Below are positions 1 through 6,069 of a stretch of DNA of 12,374 nucleotides, one piece after another. The DNA is taken from positions 1 to 12,374 of the forward strand of contig CATZPY010000031.1 in NCBI GenBank assembly GCA_958422985.1. The letters run 5' to 3'. Both the position numbers and the translations under genes were made by a program. Numbering within the stretch: position 1 is the first letter of the stretch; each line of letters begins with the position of its first letter. The notes beneath the pieces were generated by a model. The model saw only the letters and a list, made by a program, of their open reading frames with translations, made no database searches and was not told the origin of the DNA. Source of the stretch: an uncultured Clostridium sp. Lineage in GTDB: Bacteria; Bacillota; Clostridia; TANB77; CAG-508.

Positions 1-549
1 ATCTAATAATGTTAAAGATTCTTCTGCCATCTCTCCATGCCCATGTTTAGAATTTACTCTTGCATAATTTTCAGGAATAATGGCTTCTAAATCTGCAAAA
101 ATGTTTTCTGCTGAAATGGTTGCTTCTTTAATTGTTTTTTTGTATGATTCTTTGTAATATTCAAAGAAATTAGAATTTTTATTTAAATTAAATAAGAATT
201 TCCCATCAAAAAATATATCAATCGTATCCCCACTCGCTTTGCACAGCTTAAAGTCGTCTGGATTAAAAAATTCCCACTTAAAATAGTGATATATATATGA
301 TAGCTTATCTTTTTTATTCATTTTTTCATTAGCTTGCTTTACAGCCATCGGACTTGCTTTAAAAAATATACCTATATTTGTAATAACCATACCATATTTA
401 TTATTTTGTTCTAAATTTTGTCCCCAAAGAATTTTATGCTCTCTTGGGATTGGAAATTACTCATATATTTTTTTCTTGTCTTTATCTGAAAGAGTACTTT
501 CACTATTTTTATTTAATTTTTCTATTGCTTTTTTTATAAATGTTTCCAT
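1..549 (-). pseudogene. Unknown gene, broken by an in-frame stop and cut by the window edge
   Basis: Reading down from the ATG at 549-547, the frame gives 30 residues (METFIKKAIEKLNKNSES...) and then TAA at 457-459. The same frame then stays open for 152 codons to base 1. A good ribosome binding site, GGAG at 556-559 with 6-base spacing, sits before the ATG, so the upstream part belongs to a real gene. The downstream part is lysine-rich and soluble-looking, with the segments REHKILWGQNL, KWEFFNPDDFKLC and, near the edge, VNSKHGHGEMAEESL. The last resembles a GHG-x-x-AE motif that I recall from uncharacterised Firmicutes proteins; this is a weak match from memory. No function is assigned. The single stop makes this a likely nonsense-mutated gene or a sequence error. 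A restart at the in-frame ATG 390-388 is possible but has no evident ribosome binding site that I checked. Confidence 0.65.
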
Positions 550-555
550 TGTATA

Positions 556-559
556 CTCC
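556..559 (-). promoter_or_regulatory. Ribosome binding site of the broken gene
   Basis: GGAG on the minus strand lies 6 bases before the ATG at 549. It supports that ATG as the original start, and so supports treating the 30-codon piece and the longer downstream frame as one interrupted gene. Confidence 0.6.
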
Positions 560-654
560 ATTTAATTATATTTTTGTCTGTTTCATTAAATCTTCCTTAG
601 CTTACCGAGGTTAACCCTATACTTGCTAAATCAATATATAAACAAAATCTAATC

Positions 655-2001
655 CTACTCACCAATCATATTCTCTAAATACTCCTTAGCATATCTCCTT
701 ATAGTTTCAATTCTTTCCTTTGTTTCTTCATTCCTATAATTTATTTTATTAATTAAAACATCTATATAATTTTTATCATAAATATATTTTAAAGAACTTT
801 TAAAATATAAATCAAAAATAAATGCTAACACACATATCCAATAATCTAGCAAAGTTTTTCTGTCATCTAACTTTATGCACTTATGTTCTAAAAAGTCATT
901 ATATACTTTATCAGATATGGTAGATTTTTCAAGCTCTGCAATTATATCATTAGTTTCTTGTTTTGATTCATCTCTTATTTTTGGAAAGCTATCTTCAAAA
1001 TTATTTTCATCTTTAACTCTAAAATTATCTAGTTTATCCGCATCTCTTATAATTTTACATTGAAGTTCTTCTGTTTCACTTAATCCATCCTCAATCTCGT
1101 ATTTGTTGTGATTATATATAGCTTTTCTTATTACTTCGTCATATTTGTCTGCTTTAATAAATTTTCTTATTAATTTTTCCTCGAATAAAATTTTATTTCC
1201 ATAATCTGCGTGATCAAATGTTTTGTCTGAAAAACTCCTTTGTACTGTAACTTGCTTAAATCTTCCTATATCATGTAGTAATGCAATTAATTTAGCTAAA
1301 TTTATACTTTCTTCATCTAGTCCTTGTTCTTTTGCTATGTATTCACTTAAATTAACTACATGGTATGTATGTGTTATCTTTAACAATATACTTACATCTT
1401 CTGAATCAAATTGTTTTATGTAATCATTAAAAACTTGTTTTGCCATTGAAAAATTTATTTCACTTTTTGCTTTAGTTCTTATTATATATCTTTTTATTTT
1501 TTTGCCAGAATATTCTGACACTAATACTCCTGTTGGAATAGCTCCTACACTTTCTAATACTCTTTTTGAAGCATCATTTTCTATATAATGACATGCAACA
1601 ATTTCATTCATGCCTAATTCCTTGCATTTATTTATTAGCATATTTGCCACAGCTTTTGCATATCCTTTTCTTCTTTCAGATGGACGTATTCCATATGCAA
1701 TATTTCCCCATGTATCTTTTCCTAGCTGAGTTAAATTTTGTCTTATTGCTGTTGCACCAATTAATTTATTTTGGTCATTTACAATTAAATAATATCTGCA
1801 TCTTTCATACCATTCTTTTTCATTATGTATTCCAATTTCTGCATTTTTTGCAGTGTTAATTATATTTTTATACTCTATTTCGTCATTACAAGGTAATTGT
1901 AATATTCCTGGTGTTAATGATGTATTGCTATCTCTCCATTCTTGTAACATTTCTTTGTATTGTTCGTAATAATCGTAGTCTATCTTTTCGAATCTTAACA
2001 T
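655..2001 (-). CDS. GNAT acetyltransferase fused to an HD-domain hydrolase
   Basis: This 448-residue protein has two domains. Residues 1 to about 178 form a GNAT N-acetyltransferase: the acetyl-CoA loop is ERRKGYAKA (109-117, with R110, R111 and G113), followed by the typical NDASKRVLESVGA segment (142-154). Residues about 185-448 form an HD-type metal-dependent phosphohydrolase: H211/H214 in HTYH, H243-D244 in LLHDIGRF, H298 in YNHNKYE and D320/D322 in RDADKLD. Known family roles are acyl transfer from acetyl-CoA and phosphoester or nucleotide hydrolysis; neither substrate can be read here. The start is an ATG with AGGGGGG at 2008-2014, 6 bases upstream. The gene stands apart from the HAD gene (165 bases) and from the broken gene downstream (105 bases). 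There is no signal peptide and no membrane segment, so it is probably cytosolic. The domain calls are firm; the physiological role is unknown. Confidence 0.88.
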   Translation of the reverse strand: MLRFEKIDYDYYEQYKEMLQEWRDSNTSLTPGILQLPCNDEIEYKNIINTAKNAEIGIHNEKEWYERCRYYLIVNDQNKLIGATAIRQNLTQLGKDTWGNIAYGIRPSERRKGYAKAVANMLINKCKELGMNEIVACHYIENDASKRVLESVGAIPTGVLVSEYSGKKIKRYIIRTKAKSEINFSMAKQVFNDYIKQFDSEDVSILLKITHTYHVVNLSEYIAKEQGLDEESINLAKLIALLHDIGRFKQVTVQRSFSDKTFDHADYGNKILFEEKLIRKFIKADKYDEVIRKAIYNHNKYEIEDGLSETEELQCKIIRDADKLDNFRVKDENNFEDSFPKIRDESKQETNDIIAELEKSTISDKVYNDFLEHKCIKLDDRKTLLDYWICVLAFIFDLYFKSSLKYIYDKNYIDVLINKINYRNEETKERIETIRRYAKEYLENMIGE

Positions 2002-2166
2002 ATTGTACCCCCCTACATTATTTTTCTATATTTTTTTATTTTTCCCTTGTAATTTTATTGTTTGCCTCTTACTTATATATCCTTAAATAACTTTAAACTA
2101 GTTTCTAGTTATCTCTGGTATTTAAGTATTTGTACTATCTTTACTTATTACATACTTCATATATTC

Positions 2167-2784
2167 TTATAAATTTATATTATATTCTTTTAATAATTTA
2201 AGTACATCTTTACTATCATTTGGAAGTACTCTTCTTCCTTTTATTCCTAACTTATTTGCTGTTTTTAAGCTTTCTTTAGTATCATCATCATCTATAAATA
2301 AACATTCCTCTGGTATTAGGTTATATCTTTTAAGTATTCTTTTAAAAATTTCTTCATCTGGCTTTTTTATATGCTCATATGCTGAAATTACTATTCCATC
2401 GCATATATTAAAAAATTCATTATCTTTAAAATATTCATATGTATATGTTGCCATGTTAGATAACACAAATATTTTATATTCTTTTTTCTTTAGCTTCTTT
2501 GCAATCTCTATTGTTTCTTTGTTTATCTTTAAGTATTTTGTTCTATTTTCAATTACTTCTTTAATTAAAGATTTATAACCTTTTGGTACTCTGTTTTGAA
2601 TTTTTAATATTGCATCTTCTTTGGTTATGTTTCCTAAGTCTAATAATTTCCATTCTTCAGATTTGAAAATGTATTTTATTAAATTTTCTGCTATTTCCTT
2701 ATTATCTGTAAAGTTTAACATTGTGCTTAAATTATCACATTTTATAATTATATTGCCTAAATCAAATATTATATTTTTTATCAT
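2167..2784 (-). CDS. HAD-superfamily hydrolase (YihX-like class)
   Basis: The 205-residue protein shows the four HAD motifs in order. Motif I is IIFDLGNIII with nucleophile D8, motif II is VLSNMA with S109, motif III is KKPDEEIF with K140/K141, and motif IV is FIDDDDTKE with D165 and D166. The FDLGN form of motif I has Gly where many HAD phosphatases carry the second Asp. It is typical of the YihX/epoxide-hydrolase-N-terminal-like branch, whose known members dephosphorylate sugar phosphates. The helical cap lies between motifs I and II (about residues 15-95), as in subfamily I. The length is normal. Its ATG follows the stop of the MazG-like fragment by 2 bases, with AGGGGA at 2792-2797 spaced by 7, so it is probably cotranscribed and translationally coupled. 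The substrate is not identifiable. Confidence 0.9.
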   Translation of the reverse strand: MIKNIIFDLGNIIIKCDNLSTMLNFTDNKEIAENLIKYIFKSEEWKLLDLGNITKEDAILKIQNRVPKGYKSLIKEVIENRTKYLKINKETIEIAKKLKKKEYKIFVLSNMATYTYEYFKDNEFFNICDGIVISAYEHIKKPDEEIFKRILKRYNLIPEECLFIDDDDTKESLKTANKLGIKGRRVLPNDSKDVLKLLKEYNINL

Positions 2785-2786
2785 TC

Positions 2787-2957
2787 TTATTTCCCCTTAA
2801 AAATATTTTCCCTATCATATTTCTTGCAATTAAGTTCTTCTTTTAAATATATACATTCTTCTAAATCTATTTCATACAAATTCGCTAAACATGTTACATA
2901 GTATAAAACGTCTTGCAATTCTTCTTCTATTGTTCCTTTTATTTCTTTATCTTTCAT
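2787..2957 (-). CDS. MazG-like pyrophosphohydrolase, C-terminal half (frameshifted fragment)
   Basis: This 56-residue frame starts at an ATG that overlaps the TGA of the 279-residue gene (ATGA) and ends 2 bases before the HAD gene. Its sequence includes KGTIEEELQDVLYYV, then LANLYEIDLEECIYLKEE and NCKKY. That is the second half of a MazG-like all-alpha NTP pyrophosphohydrolase: the ExxD metal-binding segment (E13-x-x-D16), then the final helices. The first half, EExxE, is absent here, but the start of it (LKLIEEVG) is the last recognisable part of the overlapping upstream protein in another frame. By itself this half lacks part of the metal site and is unlikely to be active. It could be the remnant of a frameshifted gene, or a separately translated subunit-like piece. 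The reading as MazG is strong; the functional state is uncertain. Confidence 0.75.
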   Translation of the reverse strand: MKDKEIKGTIEEELQDVLYYVTCLANLYEIDLEECIYLKEELNCKKYDRENIFKGK

Positions 2958-3793
2958 TCTTGCGTCTTCATTAATCCAACCTCTTCTATAAGCTTTAGCA
3001 TATATCTTTCTTTAGAGCTGTTTTTATTATCTATTTTTAATATACTTTCTTGTAATCTTTTTATTGTTAAATCAACTTTCTTCTTTTCTTCTTTTTGCTC
3101 TGATTTTTGAATATTTGTTATATTTGATTCTGCCTTTTTAATATTCTCCACACTTGGTTTCTTATTTTGAATTTTTTCTACGCTTGCTTCTTCATCTTGA
3201 ATATTTACTATACTTGGCTCTGTTTTTTGAGTATCCTCCAAGCTTTCTTCCGTCTTTTGAATATCTACCACATTGTTTGTAACTGGAAGTTTTGCTTTTT
3301 CTGCTTTTATTGGTTCATTCTTTTTTACACCATAAGCAATTGCTAATTCTTCTTCTTGCAAAATCGTTTTAAAATTTTGCTTATATTCATATATTTTTTC
3401 TTCTAATAATTCTTGGTTTGCTATATATTCTATGCTATCTTCAGATAAATCCATAAATTCTTGTGCTGTATAAAATATTTCTATTAATGATATAACATTC
3501 TTTGCAAATTTTTTCTTTTTGTAATTTATTAATTTTTTGTCAAATAATATAACTTTGTTCTTTACATCTAGGTAATCTTCTAGTGAATAGTTTTCTAAAT
3601 TATATTTAGCCCATATTTTTAAATTTAAGGTTTTATTTTTTGTTTCTTCAAATATTGGAAATAAAATTACATCTTTATCATTTTCTTTTGCACATCTTGG
3701 GAAAAATATATGGTATTTACCTTTATTTCCATTTTCCCAATTTTGTAGTATTCCTTCCATTAATGCTATTCCATTTTCTAATTCTTCCTCCAT
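2954..3793 (-). CDS. Unknown protein with decapeptide repeats and a truncated MazG-like end
   Basis: The 279-residue product has three parts. Residues 1 to about 170 are a lysine- and glutamate-rich, probably helical region that I do not recognise; it has no signal peptide and no membrane segment. Residues 177-236 are six tandem 10-residue repeats of the form N/D-I-Q-K-x-E-x-S-V-E, probably a flexible linker. Residues about 240-273 (KRLQESILK... then RYMLKLIEEVG) are the start of a MazG-like domain, carrying the first two Glu of EExxE. After EEVG the frame runs to LMKTQE and stops at TGA. The domain continues in the overlapping frame at 2787-2957, so a net loss of 1 or 4 bases near 2975 would explain the split. 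The start is an ATG with GAGGGGG at 3800-3806, spaced by 6, and 17 bases after the dehydrogenase gene. Confidence 0.75.
   Translation of the reverse strand: MEEELENGIALMEGILQNWENGNKGKYHIFFPRCAKENDKDVILFPIFEETKNKTLNLKIWAKYNLENYSLEDYLDVKNKVILFDKKLINYKKKKFAKNVISLIEIFYTAQEFMDLSEDSIEYIANQELLEEKIYEYKQNFKTILQEEELAIAYGVKKNEPIKAEKAKLPVTNNVVDIQKTEESLEDTQKTEPSIVNIQDEEASVEKIQNKKPSVENIKKAESNITNIQKSEQKEEKKKVDLTIKRLQESILKIDNKNSSKERYMLKLIEEVGLMKTQE
3086..3265 (-). repeat. Six tandem 30-base repeats encoding a decapeptide
   Basis: Six in-frame units lie end to end: DIQKTEESLE, DTQKTEPSIV, NIQDEEASVE, KIQNKKPSVE, NIKKAESNIT and NIQKSEQKEE (residues 177-236). The I-Q at positions 2-3 and the Glu/Ser/hydrophobic pattern at 6, 8 and 9 persist while other positions vary. 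The DNA has diverged between copies, so the array is old or under selection at the protein level rather than a fresh expansion. Confidence 0.85.
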
Positions 3794-3810
3794 TTTTATC
3801 CCCCTCGTAA

Positions 3811-5238
3811 TTATTTTTTATTTATTAAATTTCTTGCCATTTGTACTCCAGATGCTGATGCCATCATTAGTCCTCTTGTCATTCCTCCACCATCTCCTAT
3901 AGAATATAGTCCTTTTACGCTTGTTTCAAAGTTCTTGTCTATTACTACTTTATTGCTATAAAACTTTATTTCTGGTGCATACAATAAGTTTTCTGGGTTT
4001 GCAAATCCTTCTACTACTTTATCCATACTTCTTATAAATTGCAAAATATCTGTCATTGTTCTGTATCCTAGAGCAAATGTTATATCTCCTGCAACTGCAG
4101 ATTTTAATGTTGGTTTAATTTTATTATTTTTAAGTTCTTCGTCCCATGTTCTTTTTCCTCTATAAATATCTCCTAACCTTTGTACTACAATATTTCCATT
4201 TCCTAGCTCATTTATATTTTTGGCTATATTTCTTCCATATTCTATTGGTTTATTGAATGGATAATTAAAATGATGTGATACTAATATTGCTAAATTCGTA
4301 TGTGTGCTTTTCTTATCTTTATATGAATGTCCATTAACTAAATTAATTCCTTCATCATAAACTTCGGAAGAAACAAATCCACTTGGGTTTTGACAAAAAG
4401 TTCTTACTTTGTCTTTAAATGGTCCTGGATATCCTATAAATTTTCCTTCGTACATATATTTATTTATGTCTTTCATTACTTCATCTGAAAGCTCATATCT
4501 TACACCTATGTCTACTACTCCAGCCTCTGTTTTTATGGTATGCTCATTACACATATTAACTAGCCAATTAGCACCTTTTCTACCTACTGCTATTACTATA
4601 TTTTTTCCATATATCTTTTCTTCTTCATTTGTTTTTACATTATGTACAATTATTCCTTTTGCTTCATTTTCTTCTATAATTAAGTCTTTTACTTCTGTTT
4701 CAAACATTAAATCTATATTATTTTGTTCTAAATAATCTTCTAATTTTTTATATAGTTCATGCGCTTTTTCTGTTCCTAAATGTCTAATTGGAATATCTAT
4801 TAATGTTATTTCTTCTTTTTTTGCCTTTTTCTTTATTTCACTTACTTCTTTTTTATGTTCTGTTCCTTCAAGCTTTGGATCTGCTCCAAATTTTAAATAT
4901 ATACTATCTGTGTAATCTATTAATTTTTTAGTTTCTTCAATTCCAACATATTTATGTAGTTCTCCTCCCACATAAATATCATCATCTTCTTCGTTGTATA
5001 ATGATAATTTTCCATCTGAAAATGCTCCTGCTCCAGAAAATCCACTTGTAATATCGCAAAAAGGTTTACATTTTACACACTTTCCTATTTCTTCTATTGG
5101 GCATTTTCTATTTTCTACACGCTTTCCTTGCTCTACTAATAAAACTTTTTTATTTTTATTTTTTTGAATCATTTCATACGCAAAGAAAATAGCACCAGGT
5201 CCCATTCCTATTACTATAGCATCATACTTAGATGTCAT
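3811..5238 (-). CDS. FAD-dependent dehydrogenase, COG2509-like
   Basis: This is an FAD/NAD(P)-binding Rossmann flavoprotein of the uncharacterised COG2509 type. Counting from the ATG at 5238 (475 residues), IVIGMGPGA near residues 8-16 is the dinucleotide-binding loop and VLLVEQGKR closes that fold. A cysteine cluster C-x7-C-x2-C-x3-C at about residues 46-61 precedes SGFSGAGAFSDGK, a hallmark of this group. The C-terminal GLYSIGDGGGMTRGLMMASASG segment is the second FAD-contacting motif. The cluster could bind a metal or iron-sulfur centre; this is an inference. The frame can also open at a GTG at 5247, but that codon sits only 2 bases after AAAAGG, so the ATG at 5238 (spacing about 11) is the better start. 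A candidate promoter lies at 5278-5306. It is the first gene of the second transcription unit. Its substrate is unknown. Confidence 0.88.
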   Translation of the reverse strand: MTSKYDAIVIGMGPGAIFFAYEMIQKNKNKKVLLVEQGKRVENRKCPIEEIGKCVKCKPFCDITSGFSGAGAFSDGKLSLYNEEDDDIYVGGELHKYVGIEETKKLIDYTDSIYLKFGADPKLEGTEHKKEVSEIKKKAKKEEITLIDIPIRHLGTEKAHELYKKLEDYLEQNNIDLMFETEVKDLIIEENEAKGIIVHNVKTNEEEKIYGKNIVIAVGRKGANWLVNMCNEHTIKTEAGVVDIGVRYELSDEVMKDINKYMYEGKFIGYPGPFKDKVRTFCQNPSGFVSSEVYDEGINLVNGHSYKDKKSTHTNLAILVSHHFNYPFNKPIEYGRNIAKNINELGNGNIVVQRLGDIYRGKRTWDEELKNNKIKPTLKSAVAGDITFALGYRTMTDILQFIRSMDKVVEGFANPENLLYAPEIKFYSNKVVIDKNFETSVKGLYSIGDGGGMTRGLMMASASGVQMARNLINKK

Positions 5239-5277
5239 TTTTATCACATCCTTTTTATTTCTTTTTATTCTGAACTT

Positions 5278-5306
5278 ATTCTATATCAAAAATATATTTA
5301 TTACAA
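5278..5306 (-). promoter_or_regulatory. Candidate sigma-70-type promoter
   Basis: On the minus strand, TTGTAA (5301-5306) and TAGAAT (5278-5283) are separated by exactly 17 bases, matching the -35 and -10 consensus at 4 and 5 of 6 positions. It lies about 40 bases before the dehydrogenase ATG and just downstream of the terminator of the previous operon. In such AT-rich DNA chance matches occur, but the position is what a promoter here would need. Confidence 0.55.
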
Positions 5307-5324
5307 TAGAAAGTTTAGCTATTT

Positions 5325-5352
5325 CGGGATTTGGGGACGAGGTAAAGTCCCG
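5325..5352. other. Short GC-rich dyad with two alternative pairings
   Basis: The patch GGGGACGAGGTAAAGTCCCG is GC-rich against its AT-rich surroundings. GGGAC (5334-5338) can pair with GTCCC (5347-5351). Alternatively CGGGA (5325-5329) can pair with TCCCG (5348-5352), using the same bases. It lies upstream of the candidate promoter and downstream of the terminator. It could be a protein-binding site or a chance remnant; no known element is recognised. Confidence 0.35.
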
Positions 5353-5384
5353 GTATACAATATCTAAAAAAATTTTCCATTCCC

Positions 5385-5411
5385 AAAAGAAAAACACGTG
5401 CTATGCACGTG
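5385..5411 (-). terminator. Rho-independent terminator of the fatty acid operon
   Basis: A perfect 7-base-pair stem, CACGTGC / GCACGTG (5395-5401 and 5405-5411), has a 3-base loop. On the minus strand it is followed by TTTTTCTTTT (5394-5385). It lies 46 bases past the stop of the 177-residue gene and ends the transcription unit that carries fabH to accC. On the plus strand the stem is followed by CCTCTC and then six T, so weak termination in that direction is possible, but no plus-strand gene needs it. Confidence 0.85.
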
Positions 5412-5457
5412 CCTCTCTTTTTTCTGTCTTTTCGTTTTTAATTAATAACAGATATTA

Positions 5458-5991
5458 TTATAAAATATTTAACAACTCCTTTGTTAGTATTTCGTTCATT
5501 GGTATTCTTCTATCAAATGTTGGAATGATTGCCTGCATTTCTTCCAGTAATTCCTTTGGCTTTTTTATCATTAAAATCTTTTTACCAATCATCGTACCAA
5601 ATACATATGCTCCTGAACCTACTTTTTTAACTATGCTACATATTACATCATTATCTATTGATATGGATGTATCGCATCTAGATATAAAAGCATAAATTTT
5701 TTCATCACCCCAAATGTCATACATTGGAGCAATGTTTATTTTCTGATCTCTTATCCACCGTAATGGCACTTTACTTTTTTCATATGTTTCGATTACAGAC
5801 TTCATAGCATTAAAATACTGTGGGAACAACAATTCTTCTGCAAATTTCATAATATTTTCATCTCTTTCTGAAACGCTGTCTCCCATTGCTGGTGCATCTT
5901 CTTTTTTTAGTGCTGATGGAAGTTCTAAAAATACAGTTACTTTAATTTTGTTCCGCATTTGGCTTTCCGAAGAAATAATTCTTTTTTGCAT
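5458..5991 (-). CDS. Unrecognised 177-residue protein after accC
   Basis: I do not recognise this protein. It starts at an ATG with a near-perfect AAGGAGG (5999-6005) spaced by 7, so it is well translated if transcribed. The sequence has no signal peptide and no clear membrane span. It mixes a charged N-terminal third (ALKKEDAPAMGDSVSERDE) with a C-terminal half containing YDIWGDEKIYAFISRCDTS and a Gly-rich hydrophobic stretch, VGSGAYVFGTMIGKKILMIKK, which looks like a folded strand-turn-strand core. It lies 78 bases after accC and before the operon terminator, exactly where clostridial clusters usually carry accD and accA. It shows no carboxyltransferase motif and is far too short to replace them. 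Local GC looks slightly higher than in the flanking genes. Cotranscription with the fab genes is likely; its role is unknown. Confidence 0.75.
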   Translation of the reverse strand: MQKRIISSESQMRNKIKVTVFLELPSALKKEDAPAMGDSVSERDENIMKFAEELLFPQYFNAMKSVIETYEKSKVPLRWIRDQKINIAPMYDIWGDEKIYAFISRCDTSISIDNDVICSIVKKVGSGAYVFGTMIGKKILMIKKPKELLEEMQAIIPTFDRRIPMNEILTKELLNIL

Positions 5992-6069
5992 ATTAAAGCC
6001 TCCTTATTAAAAACAAGTGTTGCTTAGTAAACATAATTAGTTTGTCACATTTCTTTATTCATTTCAACA

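Noticed and set aside
89..549. Use of an alternative genetic code, prompted by the internal stop
   Set aside because: The internal codon is TAA rather than TGA, Trp is encoded by TGG throughout, and all the other genes end cleanly at standard stops.
597..629. TTAGC/GCTAA inverted repeat enclosing the palindrome GGTTAACC, as a terminator or operator
   Set aside because: The stem is 5 pairs with a long loop and no T-tract; nothing more than chance can be supported.
2096..2110. AACTAG-TTT-CTAGTT hairpin after the HAD gene as a terminator
   Set aside because: The stem is only 6 weak pairs and no T-tract follows it on the minus strand.
2002..2166. A promoter for the GNAT-HD gene
   Set aside because: Several TATAAT-like strings exist (for example TATAAG and TAAAAT), but none has an acceptable -35 at 16-18 bases.
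5239..5247. GTG start of the FAD-dependent dehydrogenase at 5247
   Set aside because: The only ribosome binding site, AAAAGG, would be 2 bases away from it. The ATG at 5238 fits better and gives the usual N terminus just before the Rossmann fold.
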